Shown one piece after another: positions 21,973 to 31,567 of a stretch of 64,000 nt of DNA. The notes under the pieces are model-generated. The model was not told where the DNA came from. It searched no databases and worked only from the letters and a program-made list of their open reading frames with translations. This DNA is from Streptomyces bicolor (GTDB lineage: Bacteria; Actinomycetota; Actinomycetes; Streptomycetales; Streptomycetaceae). The DNA lies in assembly GCF_000719285.1 (NCBI RefSeq), contig NZ_JOFS01000032.1, forward strand, positions 85,953 through 149,952, written 5' to 3'. The position numbers were made by a program, and so were the translations under genes. Positions within the stretch are counted from its first letter, which is position 1; each line of letters begins with the position of its first letter.

Positions 21973-22629
21973 ATGGGCTCCGCCAAGAACAAGAGCAGCG
22001 CCGCGCGCAGAGCGCGAATAGAGGAGATGCGGCGCGCCGAGCAGGCCCGTGACCGGCGCAACCGCATCCTCACCATCGCGGCCAGCGTCGTGGTCGTCGT
22101 CGGCCTCGTCGTCGGCGGTGTCGTCCTGATCCAGTCGCAGTCCGAGGAGAAGGCGCAGGCGGACAAGACCCCCGGGAAGTTCGTCACCGGCAAGGACGGC
22201 GTGAAGACCTGGAACAAGACCTTGTCCCAGACCCACGTCAAGACCGGCGTGACGTACCCGATGGAGCCCCCGGTCGGCGGCGACCACCACGCGGCCTGGA
22301 TGAACTGCAACGGCGACGTCTACACCAAGGAACTCAAGAACGAGAACGCCGTGCACTCGCTGGAGCACGGGGCGGTCTGGGTGACGTACACCAGCAAGGC
22401 GCCCAAGGCCGATGTCGCCGCGCTGGCGGAGAAGGTCAAGAAGACGCCGTACTCGCTGATGAGCCCGGACGAGAAGCAGAAGGACCCGATCATGCTCAGC
22501 GCGTGGGGGCACCAGCGGACGGTGACGAGCGCGAGCGACCCGAACGTCGACAAGTTCTTCGAGAAGTACGTCCAGGGTGAGCAGACGCCCGAGAAGGGCG
22601 CGGCCTGCACGGGTGGTCTGTCGGAGTGA
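21973..22629 (+). CDS. DUF3105 membrane-anchored protein
   Basis: 218-aa protein with a basic cytoplasmic N-terminus (residues 1-33), one membrane span (ILTIAASVVVVVGLVVGGVV) and an extracytoplasmic DUF3105 domain. Conserved features include PPVGGDHHAAWMNCNGDVY and HSLEHGAVWVTY, rich in His and Cys and plausible for metal contact. GAAGGG ribosome site. Coupled to the next gene by overlapping stop and start. Function of DUF3105 is not established; pairing with DUF305 suggests metal handling outside the cell. Confidence 0.85.
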   Translation: MGSAKNKSSAARRARIEEMRRAEQARDRRNRILTIAASVVVVVGLVVGGVVLIQSQSEEKAQADKTPGKFVTGKDGVKTWNKTLSQTHVKTGVTYPMEPPVGGDHHAAWMNCNGDVYTKELKNENAVHSLEHGAVWVTYTSKAPKADVAALAEKVKKTPYSLMSPDEKQKDPIMLSAWGHQRTVTSASDPNVDKFFEKYVQGEQTPEKGAACTGGLSE

Positions 22630-23249
22630 GGCAGCACGTCGGATGGATGGCGGGGACCGCGGCGGCAGTGCTCGTCGCGGCCGGCACCATCACCTACGCG
22701 GTCGCCGAGGACGGGGGCGCGGGCAGCACCCCGAGCGCCGGCTCGGCGGACGCCGGGTTCGCTCGGGACATGGCGGTGCACCATCAGCAGGCCGTGGAGA
22801 TGTCGTTCCTCGTGCGCGACCGCACCGATGACGAGGACGTGCGGCGGCTCGCGTACGACATCGCGCAGACGCAGGCCAACCAGCGCGGCATGATGCTGGG
22901 CTGGCTGGACCTGTGGAAGCTGCCGAAGGTGTCCTCGGACGAGCCGATGACCTGGATGGGCATGGGCGGCATGGCCTCCGGCGAGGACGGCGCGCTGATG
23001 CCGGGCATGGCGACCAACACCGAGATGAAGAAGCTGGAGAGCCTCAGCGGCAAGCAGGCGGAGATCTTCTACCTGCAGTTGATGACGGACCATCACAAGG
23101 GCGGCATCCACATGGCCGAGGGCTGTCTCGACAAGTGCGCGGTCGAGGTGGAGAAGGACCTCGCGCAGGGCATGGTGAACGGGCAGGAGTCGGAGATCGC
23201 GCTGATGAAGGACATGCTGTCGGAGCGGGGCGCCGAGCCGCGTCCGTAG
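22626..23249 (+). CDS. DUF305 extracytoplasmic protein (possible copper handling)
   Basis: 207-aa protein with an N-terminal membrane anchor or signal and a ferritin-like four-helix DUF305 domain. The two hallmark motifs are DMAVHHQQAVEMS and MTDHHKGGIHMAE, plus many Met residues. GTG start overlaps the previous stop (GTGA), so translation is coupled. DUF305 proteins are often linked to copper resistance; here that is inference from family and residues. Confidence 0.88.
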   Translation: MRQHVGWMAGTAAAVLVAAGTITYAVAEDGGAGSTPSAGSADAGFARDMAVHHQQAVEMSFLVRDRTDDEDVRRLAYDIAQTQANQRGMMLGWLDLWKLPKVSSDEPMTWMGMGGMASGEDGALMPGMATNTEMKKLESLSGKQAEIFYLQLMTDHHKGGIHMAEGCLDKCAVEVEKDLAQGMVNGQESEIALMKDMLSERGAEPRP

Positions 23250-23409
23250 CCGTCTCCGTCTCCGCCTTCCTCTCCGCGCCGTCGAAATGGCGTTGCCATT
23301 AGGTTAGTTGGGACCTTCTTGGGACGGGCATTTCCCTGGCCTGAACGGTTCGGCGATTGAGTGGCCACCGTCGGGTGATCCACTCGTCACGAATCGCACA
23401 GGGGGTTCC

Positions 23410-25350
23410 ATGAGATCTCGACGTGCCGCGCTGCGCGCCTCCGTGAGCCTGGCGGCGACACTGCCTCTGCTCACCGGCGCGCTGGCACTCGGCATACCCG
23501 CGGCGCACGCCGCGGACCGGCAGGGCCGGGACATACTCACCGGCACCAAGCCCGCGTGGGCCACGGCGAAGGCGGACCGGGGGGCGGCCTCGGACAGTGC
23601 CCGGGTCTCCGCACGCGTCTACCTCGCGGGCCGGGACGCGGCCGGTCTCGCCGCCTACGCGAAGGCCGTGTCCGACCCGGGCTCGGCGTCGTACGGCAAG
23701 TACCTGAGCGCCGGGCAGGCGCAGGCCCGCTTCGGCGCGACGAAGGCCCAAGTGGCCGCCGTCACGGGCTGGTTGACGTCGGCGGGGCTGAAGGTCACGG
23801 GCGTGACGCAGCACTACGTCGCCGTCACCGGCGATGTGGCCGCCGCCGAGAAGGCGTTCGGCACCCAGCTGCACAACTACACCAAGGGCGCGCAGACCTA
23901 CCGGGCGCCCACGACGACCGCCTCCGTGCCGGACGCCGTCAAGGACGCCGTCCTGACCGTCACGGGCCTCGACAACGCGCCCCACCTGGCGAGCCACCAG
24001 GACCGGCTCCCGCCGCCGGAGACCGTGTTCCGCAACGCCGGGCCGTTCTCGACGTACCACGGCTCGAACGTGGCGACCACGCTGCCGGACGCCTACGGCA
24101 CGAAGATCCCGTACGCCGTCAAGGGCTACACCGGCAGGCAGCTGCGCGCCGCGTACGGCGCCGGCAGGCACACCGGCAAGGGCGTGCGGATCGCCGTCAC
24201 CGACGCGTACGCCTCCCCGACCATCGCGTTCGACGCGGCTACGTACGCGACGCGCAACGGCGACGCGGCCTGGACGAGCGGCCAGTTGCGGCAGGTGCTG
24301 CCCGCGAAGTACACGCGGACCAAGGAGTGTTCCGCGGCCGGCTGGTACGGCGAGGAGACCCTCGACGTCGAGGCCGTGCACGCGGTCGCGCCCGGCGCGC
24401 AGGTCACCTACGTGGGCGCCGCGTCCTGCCACGACGAGGACCTGCTGGACTCGCTCAGCAAGATCGTCGATCACCATCTGGCCGACCTCGTCTCCAACTC
24501 CTGGGGCGAGACCGAGGACGCCCAGACCCCGGACCTCGCGGCCGCCTACGACCAGGTCTTCCAGTTCGGCGCGGTCGAGGGCATCGGCTTCTACTACTCC
24601 TCCGGCGACGACGGCGACGAGGTCGCGAGCAGCGGCACCAAGCAGGTGGACATCCCGGCGAGTTCGGCGTGGGTGACGGCGGTCGGCGGTACGTCGCTGG
24701 CGGTCGGCAAGGGTGACACGTACCTGTGGGAGACCGGCTGGGGGACCGAGAAGGCGACCCTGTCGGCCGACGGCAAGAGCTGGGACGGCTTCCCCGGCGC
24801 GTTCACCTCGGGCGCGGGCGGTGGCACGAGCAGAACGGTCGCCGAGCCGTACTACCAGAAGGCGGTCGTGCCGGACGCGCTGGCCAGGGCGAACAGCGCC
24901 GACGGCAACCGCGTCGTCCCGGACATCGCGGCGATCGCCGACCCGAACACCGGGTTCCTGGTGGGCCAGACGCAGACCATGCCGGACGGCACCACGCAGG
25001 CGTACGACGAGTACCGCCTCGGCGGCACCTCGCTGGCCGCGCCGGTGATCGCGGCCGTCCAGGCGCTCGCGCAGGAGGCACGCGGCGGGAAACCGCTCGG
25101 CTTCGCCAACCCGGCGATCTACGCCAGGTACGGCTCGAAGGCGTACCACGACGTCACCGACGACCCGACGGGGACCGGCCTCGCGGTCGTTCGCGTCGAC
25201 TTCGTCAACGGCTACGACGCGACCGACGGACTGACCACGTCCGTACGGAGTCTCGGCAAGGACAGCTCGCTGAGCGCCGTGAAGGGCTACGACGATGTGA
25301 CGGGCGTGGGCACGCCCGCGGACGGTTACGTGGAGTCGTACCGCCGCTGA
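23410..25350 (+). CDS. Secreted sedolisin-type serine-carboxyl protease (S53)
   Basis: 646-aa secreted protease. Signal peptide to about residue 35 (ending AAHA). An activation pro-domain follows (SYGKYLSAGQAQARFG) and then the S53 catalytic domain. The catalytic Glu and Asp are in YGEETLDVEAVHAV, the oxyanion Asp is in the SNSWGETED region, and the nucleophile Ser is in LGGTSLAAPV. The C-terminal DVTGVGTP stretch fits the calcium site. AGGGGG ribosome site before ATG; upstream in-frame starts have none. Monocistronic, with a strong hairpin downstream. Confidence 0.93.
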   Translation: MRSRRAALRASVSLAATLPLLTGALALGIPAAHAADRQGRDILTGTKPAWATAKADRGAASDSARVSARVYLAGRDAAGLAAYAKAVSDPGSASYGKYLSAGQAQARFGATKAQVAAVTGWLTSAGLKVTGVTQHYVAVTGDVAAAEKAFGTQLHNYTKGAQTYRAPTTTASVPDAVKDAVLTVTGLDNAPHLASHQDRLPPPETVFRNAGPFSTYHGSNVATTLPDAYGTKIPYAVKGYTGRQLRAAYGAGRHTGKGVRIAVTDAYASPTIAFDAATYATRNGDAAWTSGQLRQVLPAKYTRTKECSAAGWYGEETLDVEAVHAVAPGAQVTYVGAASCHDEDLLDSLSKIVDHHLADLVSNSWGETEDAQTPDLAAAYDQVFQFGAVEGIGFYYSSGDDGDEVASSGTKQVDIPASSAWVTAVGGTSLAVGKGDTYLWETGWGTEKATLSADGKSWDGFPGAFTSGAGGGTSRTVAEPYYQKAVVPDALARANSADGNRVVPDIAAIADPNTGFLVGQTQTMPDGTTQAYDEYRLGGTSLAAPVIAAVQALAQEARGGKPLGFANPAIYARYGSKAYHDVTDDPTGTGLAVVRVDFVNGYDATDGLTTSVRSLGKDSSLSAVKGYDDVTGVGTPADGYVESYRR

Positions 25351-25371
25351 CCGGCACCTTCGGAAAACGGG

Positions 25372-25405
25372 GCGCCCCGCCGACGGGGGAAGATCGGCGG
25401 GGCGC
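25372..25405. terminator. Bidirectional terminator between sedolisin gene and panB
   Basis: Perfect 12-bp stem GCGCCCCGCCGA / TCGGCGGGGCGC with a 10-nt loop between two convergent genes. Confidence 0.8.
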
Positions 25406-25446
25406 TGTGGTGCCGCAGTGGTTCAGGGGCGGGTGCCCGGAAGGGC

Positions 25447-26322
25447 TCAGTGGACGGAGTGCTCCTCCAGCGGGAACGTTCCGCCGACCACGTCCTCCGC
25501 GAACGCCTTCGCCGCGTTGCCCATGACCTCGCGGAGGTCGGCGTACTGCTTGACGAACTTGGGGACCCGGCCGCCGGTCAGGCCCAGCATGTCCGTCCAG
25601 ACCAGGACCTGCGCGTCGGTCTCCGGTCCGGCGCCGATGCCGACCGTCGGGATGTGCAGCGTGCGCGTCACCTCGGCCGCCAGCTCCGCCGGCACCAGCT
25701 CCAGGACGACCGCGAACGCGCCCGCGTCCTGGACCGACTTGGCGTCCCGCAGGAGCTGCGCGGCCGCCTCCTCGCCGCGGCCCTGGACGCGGTAGCCCAT
25801 GGCGTTGACGGACTGCGGGGTCAGGCCGATGTGGGCCATCACCGGGATGCCGGACTCGACCAGCAGCCGGATCTGTTCGTGCGACCGCTCGCCGCCCTCC
25901 AGCTTGACCGCGCCGACCCCGGCCTCCTTCACCAGCCGGGTCGCCGAGCGCAGCGCCTGCACCGGGCCCTCCTGGTAGGAGCCGAAGGGCAGGTCGCCGA
26001 CGATCAGGGCGCGGGACGTGCCGCGTACGACGGCCGCGGAGAGCATCGTCATCTCGTCGAGCGTCACCGGCACCGTGGTGTCGTATCCCAGGTGACAGTT
26101 GCCCGCCGAGTCACCGACGAGCATGACCGGGATACCGGCCTCGTCGAACACGGACGCGGTCATCGCGTCGTACGCGGTGAGCATGGGCCACTTCTCGCCC
26201 CGCTCCTTGGCGAGGGCGATGTCGCGAACGGTGATGCGGCGTGTGCCCTTCCCCCCGTACAGCGCCTTGCTGCCGTCGGAGGGCTTCGCCTGAGGCGTCT
26301 GGGCAGCCGAAAGCTGCGTCAT
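25447..26322 (-). CDS. panB: 3-methyl-2-oxobutanoate hydroxymethyltransferase PanB
   Basis: 291-aa cytoplasmic enzyme forming ketopantoate from 2-oxoisovalerate and methylene-tetrahydrofolate, the first committed step of pantothenate synthesis. TIM-barrel signatures: [55 protein letters not shown] and the catalytic-region LELVP. ATG 26322 has AAGGAG 8 nt upstream; an in-frame ATG seven codons earlier lacks a site. Faces a decayed transposase gene upstream. Confidence 0.96.
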   Translation of the reverse strand: MTQLSAAQTPQAKPSDGSKALYGGKGTRRITVRDIALAKERGEKWPMLTAYDAMTASVFDEAGIPVMLVGDSAGNCHLGYDTTVPVTLDEMTMLSAAVVRGTSRALIVGDLPFGSYQEGPVQALRSATRLVKEAGVGAVKLEGGERSHEQIRLLVESGIPVMAHIGLTPQSVNAMGYRVQGRGEEAAAQLLRDAKSVQDAGAFAVVLELVPAELAAEVTRTLHIPTVGIGAGPETDAQVLVWTDMLGLTGGRVPKFVKQYADLREVMGNAAKAFAEDVVGGTFPLEEHSVH

Positions 26323-26473
26323 TGCAACGGCTCCTTCTGTCATCTCGAGGCGCCCTTACGGCGTCCCCGGACCGTCTCCATGGTGGCACTTCGTGCCAGG
26401 GAGGGCCAGGCCCCTCTCTGTGAGTTCCGCCCCGTGCAGATGCGCGGCGCGTGCTGATGCTCAGCGTCTCTGA

Positions 26474-27566
26474 TCAGTTTGGCGATCCCATGCAGGACGA
26501 AGTGTCCGGCACGGGTCCCGCCCACCGTGGAGGCGAGGCATGAGCATGCAGGTGGAAGCCCGCGCCTCGCGCCGCGCCTCGTGGCCGGTGCCGGTTGGTG
26601 GGTGTGCTGATCGTCGTCACGCCCTGGTGCCGGTGGGCTGCTCGGGGCAGCGGTCTCCGGCCCGTTGGTGCGTGTCCCTCCGGACGCCGGCCCGCCGGTC
26701 CCGAGGGTCCGGTGGGGGAGGGTGCCCTGCGTCGCCTGGGCGCTGGGCGTGTGGGAGGGCGCCGGGTCGGTCCGTTCTTGGTCCGGTCCTTCCGGCGGGT
26801 CTGTACAGTGGCCCGGTTGACCACGGCGATGGCTTCGAGTTCGTCGACCACCGAGCGGATGGCCATGGCCCCGGTGGTGCGGTCGGTGACGGTCTTGGTC
26901 TGATGGGCCAGGCCACGTGCGGCGATACGCTGCCAGGCTCCGGTGTCGCGATCGCCCTGCCAGCTGCAGCCGGGGCTGGGGCACAGGGCCCACTTCCAGC
27001 CGGGTGTGGTGGGGCGGTCGGGGGCCTTGCGGTGGCGCAGAGGGGCGAGGCAGCGGGGGCAGTGCCGGGAGGTGCCACGCGCGGGGACGGTGACGACGGC
27101 GATGCCCACCTCGGCGGCCAGGTGCCGCATCCGTTCCACGATCCGCCCGCGTACCTGCTGGGAGAGGCGCGTGTTGAGGGTGCGGCCCATGCCGCGGGCC
27201 TCCATCGACCGGAGGTCCTCGACGTAGATCACGCTCGCGTCGACGCTGAGGGCCTGGTCGACTGCCACGGGGCGGGACTCCAGCCCAGACGCCGCAGCGC
27301 CATCCACGCATTCGACGGCAGTTTCCGCCCTTGGGTATCGACACCGGAGGCCAGCGTGTCCACGTCGGCGGCCTTCCCGTGCCCGGCCAGGAGCTCACTG
27401 GTCATGCCGGAGACCAGAGCGGCTGCCCAGCCCACCCGCTGAGCCAGCACCGAGGCGGTGAGGACATCCCCGGTTCTCTCATCAGCCGCGGTGCGAAGCA
27501 GGACACGGGCCCAAGCGGCGCGGGAAGTCTCCCCCTCGCTCAGCGCCAGCTTCCAGCCCGTAGTGC
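26474..27566 (-). pseudogene. Decayed TnpB-like zinc-ribbon transposase
   Basis: The C-terminal half is intact in one frame (26474 to about 27300): VIYVEDLRSMEARGMGR carries the RuvC-II Glu, the zinc ribbon is CPRCLAP..CPSPGC, and DRDTGAWQRIAARGL carries the RuvC-III Asp. A basic tail follows that I recognise from Streptomyces-type TnpB-like transposases. Near 27290-27307 the coding signal jumps to another frame (27229 to about 27566), which then ends at an in-frame TGA. The N-terminal RuvC-I Asp region is missing. No terminal repeats or tnpA were seen. Inactive relic. Confidence 0.7.
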
Positions 27567-27988
27567 TGTCATCCGATCAACGACACCCCCGCGAAGAGGT
27601 CACGCATTCGATCCACGTACCTGTATGCGACATGGTGCCCGGTACCGGACCTGCGGCACGACGGCTGGCGATTCTCAGGAGGGAAAATACGAATGCGAAC
27701 GGGAGTTGGCGGCCGCTGAGCAGAACGCGCGCGTGTGCCGGAACAGATCGTCGACGCCGTGCTCGAGGGTCTACGGCCCGTCAGTTCGCGCACGCCGTAG
27801 ATCGCATGTGCGCGTTTCGTCACAGAGCGCGCTTTCCCCCGCCGCATCCGGAACTCCTGACGGCGACTTGTACGTCCTCGCCCCCGTACGGCCGTCATGA
27901 GTACGGCAGGAACGGAGCCGATCATCCCCTAGGGTTTCTCTGGGCGCGGGGGGACGACGGTGTGCACGGCAGGTAGTGAGGCGACGGT
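27567..27988. other. Gene-free stretch beside the transposase relic
   Basis: About 420 bp with weaker codon bias and some locally AT-richer segments (around 27620-27700). Open frames here lack ribosome sites and recognisable motifs. Probably remnants of the same insertion plus the promoter of the following gene. Confidence 0.45.
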
Positions 27989-29053
27989 ATGGCGCAGCAG
28001 GCGTACGTGACGGAGACGGACAACGGAGGCTCGGGGCCCGAGCGCCGGGAATCCGGGCTTCGGCGCCTGACGAACCGCCTGAAGGAGAGCCGCCTGTTCG
28101 CGGGCTGGCGCGGCGACCGGCGCATCTGGCGGCGCGGCATCGTGCTGGCCGCCTGCGCCGTGCTCCTCGCCCTGGTGATGGCGCTGCACGCGCAGATCCC
28201 GAACGCGGTCGGCAACCTCGGCAGCCTCACCGAGACGTTCCTGCCCTGGCTGGGCCTGCTCGTCCCGGTGCTGCTCCTGCTGGCCCTGGTACGGAAGTCC
28301 GCGACCGCGCTCATCGCCGTGCTGCTCCCGGCGATCGTGTGGCTGAACCTCTTCGGCGGCCTCCTCGTCGACCGGACCGGCGCCGGCGGCGACCTCACGG
28401 TGGCCACGCACAACGTCAACGCGGACAACGCCGATCCGTCCGGCACCGCCCGGGACGTGGCCGCGTCCGGCGCGGACGTGGTGGCCCTGGAGGAGCTGAC
28501 GGCCACGGCGGTCCCGACGTACGAGAAGGCGCTGGCCGCCACGTACGAGTACCACTCGGTGCAGGGCACCGTCGGCCTGTGGAGCAAGTACCCGCTGAGC
28601 GGCGTCAAGCCCGTCGACATCAAGCTGGGCTGGACGCGCGCCATGCGGGCCGTGGTGGCCACGCCGTCCGGGCAGGTCGCGGTGTACGTCGCCCATCTGC
28701 CGTCGGTGCGGGTGAAGATCGAGGCCGGGTTCACCGCCCGGCAGCGCGACAAGAGCGCCGACGCGCTGGGCGAGGCCATCGCCGACGAGCCGCTGGAGCG
28801 GGTGGTCCTGCTCGGCGATCTGAACGGCACGATGAACGACCGTTCGCTCCGGGCCGTCACCGCCCAGATGCGCTCCACGCAGGGCGCCTCGGGCAGCGGG
28901 TTCGGGTTCAGCTGGCCGGCGTCGTTCCCGATGGCGCGGATCGACCAGATCATGGTGAAGGGCGTGGAGCCGGAGAGCTCGTGGACGCTGCCGGAGACGG
29001 GGAGCGACCACCTTCCCGTGGCCGCTCGTGTGAAGGTCGACACGTCCTCGTAA
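27989..29053 (+). CDS. Membrane-anchored endonuclease/exonuclease/phosphatase-family hydrolase
   Basis: 354-aa protein. About residues 45-125 form three membrane spans; an EEP domain follows outside the membrane. Metal and catalytic motifs: THNVNADN (Asn), VALEELT (Glu), VVLLGDLNGTMND (Asp/Asn), ARIDQIMV and TGSDHLPVAA (terminal His). Likely a metal-dependent phosphodiesterase or phosphatase; the substrate (nucleic acid, inositol phosphate or lipid) is not determinable. ATG preceded by GAGG. Confidence 0.87.
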   Translation: MAQQAYVTETDNGGSGPERRESGLRRLTNRLKESRLFAGWRGDRRIWRRGIVLAACAVLLALVMALHAQIPNAVGNLGSLTETFLPWLGLLVPVLLLLALVRKSATALIAVLLPAIVWLNLFGGLLVDRTGAGGDLTVATHNVNADNADPSGTARDVAASGADVVALEELTATAVPTYEKALAATYEYHSVQGTVGLWSKYPLSGVKPVDIKLGWTRAMRAVVATPSGQVAVYVAHLPSVRVKIEAGFTARQRDKSADALGEAIADEPLERVVLLGDLNGTMNDRSLRAVTAQMRSTQGASGSGFGFSWPASFPMARIDQIMVKGVEPESSWTLPETGSDHLPVAARVKVDTSS

Positions 29054-29147
29054 CCGGAGGAATACTGGGGTCGGGCGCGTTTGTTCCGGAGCTGAACATA
29101 AGCTTGGTACGGAACTCCGCTCCCCCTCGAAAGGCACGGCTCTCTTC

Positions 29148-30368
29148 ATGCCCCTGGCCCTGCTCGCCCTGGCCGTCGGCGCCTTCGGCATAGGTACGAC
29201 CGAGTTCGTGATGATGGGCCTGCTGCCCGAAGTCGCGAACGACCTGGACATCTCCATCCCCTCCGCCGGGCATCTGGTCTCGGCGTATGCGCTGGGTGTC
29301 GTCATCGGCGCCCCGCTGCTGGCCGCTGTGACGGCGCGCATGCCCCGCCGTACGGTCCTGATCGGCCTGATGGCGCTGTTCGTGGTGGGCAACGCGGCGT
29401 CGGCCTTCGCGCCGGACAACTCCTGGCTGCTCGTGGCCCGCTTCGTGAGCGGTCTGCCGCACGGTGCCTTCTTCGGCGTCGGCGCGGTGGTGGCCACGAG
29501 CCTGGTCGCGCCCGAGCGCAAGGCGCGCTCGGTGTCCCTGATGTTCCTCGGACTGACCGTCGCCAACATCGCGGGCGTGCCGGTCGCCACGCTCGTCGGG
29601 CAGAACCTGGGCTGGCGGGCGACCTTCCTGGGCGTCAGCGCGATCGGCCTGGCCGCGATCGCCTCGCTCGCGCTGCTGATCCCGCGCGACCGGGTGCCGG
29701 CGCCGTCCGCCGGGCTGCGGGGCGAGCTGGCCGCGCTGAAGTCCCTGCCGGTGTGGCTGGCGCTCGGCACGACGGTCGCGGGCTTCGGCGCACTCTTCGC
29801 GGCGTACAGCTACGTCACGCCGATGCTGACCGACTCCGCCGGATACGCCGACGCCAGCGTGACGCTGCTGCTCGCGCTGTTCGGAGTGGGCGCGACCGTC
29901 GGCAACCTGCTGGGCGGGCGGCTGGCGGACCACGCGATGCGCAGGACGCTGTTCGGCGGCCTGCTCTCGCTGGCCGCGGTCCTGGCCCTGTTCCCGCTCA
30001 TGATGTCCACGGCGTGGAGCGCCGCCCTGGCGGTGGCCCTGCTCGGCATGGCGGCCTTCGTGACCGGCTCCCCCCTCAACCTGATGGTCATGGAGAAGGC
30101 CTCGTCGGCCCCGTCCCTGGCCTCCTCGGCCAACCAGGCCGCCTTCAACCTCGCCAACGCGGGCGGCGCCTGGATCGGCGGCCTGGCCCTCGCCGCCGGC
30201 TTCGGCGTGACGTCACCGGCGCTGGCGGGCGCGGCGCTGGCCGTGCTCGGGCTGGGGGTCGCCGGTGCCGCGTGGGCGGTGGACCGGCGCCGGGTCGCTC
30301 CGCGGGCCGGGCGGGAGCGCGTGGTCGCGGGGCATGTTCCGCAGCAGGCGGAGATGGTTGAGCGCTGA
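29148..30368 (+). CDS. MFS transporter, DHA1 drug-efflux type
   Basis: 406-aa integral membrane protein with 12 predicted spans. The N-terminal FGIGTTEFVMMGLLPEVAND is the typical opening of the AraJ/YdhP/chloramphenicol-resistance branch, and MPRRTVLIG is the loop 2-3 motif. Probably exports a small drug or sugar-like compound. The ribosome site is weak (GAAAGG about 15 nt upstream). Followed by a strong terminator. Confidence 0.88.
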   Translation: MPLALLALAVGAFGIGTTEFVMMGLLPEVANDLDISIPSAGHLVSAYALGVVIGAPLLAAVTARMPRRTVLIGLMALFVVGNAASAFAPDNSWLLVARFVSGLPHGAFFGVGAVVATSLVAPERKARSVSLMFLGLTVANIAGVPVATLVGQNLGWRATFLGVSAIGLAAIASLALLIPRDRVPAPSAGLRGELAALKSLPVWLALGTTVAGFGALFAAYSYVTPMLTDSAGYADASVTLLLALFGVGATVGNLLGGRLADHAMRRTLFGGLLSLAAVLALFPLMMSTAWSAALAVALLGMAAFVTGSPLNLMVMEKASSAPSLASSANQAAFNLANAGGAWIGGLALAAGFGVTSPALAGAALAVLGLGVAGAAWAVDRRRVAPRAGRERVVAGHVPQQAEMVER

Positions 30369-30391
30369 GCCCTGAACGCTCCCGACGAGGA

Positions 30392-30422
30392 GGGGCGGCC
30401 GGTGATGGTCACCGGCCGCCCC
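30392..30422 (+). terminator. Strong terminator after the MFS gene
   Basis: Perfect 14-bp stem GGGGCGGCCGGTGA / TCACCGGCCGCCCC with a 3-nt loop, 23 bp after the stop codon. Flanking CGACGA / TTCGTCG could lengthen the stem. Confidence 0.85.
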
Positions 30423-30469
30423 TTCGTCGTATCCCGTCCGCGGGACTTCGTCGTGCCCCGCCCTCGGGG

Positions 30470-30518
30470 CTGTCGGTGTCCTGTAGGTCCTGTCGGTGAT
30501 CTGTCGGTCGTTTGTCGG
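30470..30518 (+). repeat. Helically phased CTGTCGGT repeats before the ABC exporter
   Basis: CTGTCGGTGTC, CTGTAGGTC, CTGTCGGTGAT, CTGTCGGTCG and TTTGTCGGTGG follow one another with 9-11 bp periodicity, ending about 20 bp upstream of the drrA-like start. The period matches one helical turn. They may be a regulator array or part of the promoter. Confidence 0.75.
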
Positions 30519-30541
30519 TGGCCCCTGACACCGTCGTGGGC

Positions 30542-31567
30542 ATGACGCGAATCGACAAGAACCCCGACGGCGTGAGCAGCGCCGTGTCCGTGCGGGGGTT
30601 GGTCAAGCACTACGGCGAGACCAAGGCTCTGGACGGTGTTGACCTCACGGTGCGCGAGGGCACCGTCATGGGCGTGCTCGGCCCGAACGGCGCCGGGAAG
30701 ACCACCCTGGTGCGGATCCTGTCCACGCTGCTGGCCCCGACCGCCGGCCAGGCCACCGTCGCCGGGTACGACGTCCTGCGGCAGCCTCGGCAGCTGCGCC
30801 GGGTGATCGGGCTGACCGGGCAGTACGCCTCGGTCGACGAGAAGCTCCCCGGGTGGGAGAACCTCTACCTCATCGGGCGGCTGCTCGACCTGCCCCGCAA
30901 GGAGGCACGCACGCGTGCCGACGAACTGCTGGAGCGGTTCTCGCTGACCGAGGCCGCCAAGCGGCCCGCCGGCACCTACTCCGGCGGTATGCGGCGGCGG
31001 CTCGACCTCGCCGCGTCCATGATCGGGCGGCCCTCGGTGCTGTTCCTCGACGAGCCGACCACGGGGCTCGACCCGCGCACCCGCAACGAGGTGTGGGACG
31101 AGGTCAAGGCCATGGTCGGCGGCGGGGTGACGGTGCTGCTGACCACCCAGTACATGGAGGAGGCAGAGCAGCTCGCCTCCGAGCTGACGGTCGTCGACCG
31201 GGGCAAGGTCATCGCGGGCGGCGGGATCGAGGAGCTCAAGGCCAAGGTCGGCGGGCGGACCCTGCGTGTCCGGCCGACCGATCCCCTGCAGTTGCGGCCG
31301 CTCGCCGGCTACCTGGACGAGCTCGGCATCACCGGGCTCGCCACCACCACCGTGGACAGCGAGAGCGGCACCCTGCTCGTCCCGGTCCTCAGCGACGAGC
31401 AGCTCACCGCGATCGTCGGCGCCATCACCGCGCGCGGCGTCACCCTCGCCTCCATCACCACCGAACTGCCCAGCCTGGACGAGGTGTTCCTGTCCCTCAC
31501 CGGCCACCGCGCCAGTGCCCCCCAGGACGCCGTGCCCGCCGACGACCGCCAGGAGGTCGCCGTATGA
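30542..31567 (+). CDS. DrrA-type ABC exporter ATP-binding protein
   Basis: 341-aa cytoplasmic ATPase of the daunorubicin-resistance family, energising efflux by the permease encoded next. Walker A GPNGAGKTT (about residues 48-56), Q-loop TGQYASVDEKL, ABC signature YSGGMRRRLD, Walker B VLFLDEPTTGLD and H-loop region LLTTQYMEEAEQL (Gln in place of the usual His, as in this family). The C-terminal extension (RTLRVRPTD onward) is typical of DrrA. Overlaps the permease start by ATGA. Confidence 0.92.
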   Translation: MTRIDKNPDGVSSAVSVRGLVKHYGETKALDGVDLTVREGTVMGVLGPNGAGKTTLVRILSTLLAPTAGQATVAGYDVLRQPRQLRRVIGLTGQYASVDEKLPGWENLYLIGRLLDLPRKEARTRADELLERFSLTEAAKRPAGTYSGGMRRRLDLAASMIGRPSVLFLDEPTTGLDPRTRNEVWDEVKAMVGGGVTVLLTTQYMEEAEQLASELTVVDRGKVIAGGGIEELKAKVGGRTLRVRPTDPLQLRPLAGYLDELGITGLATTTVDSESGTLLVPVLSDEQLTAIVGAITARGVTLASITTELPSLDEVFLSLTGHRASAPQDAVPADDRQEVAV

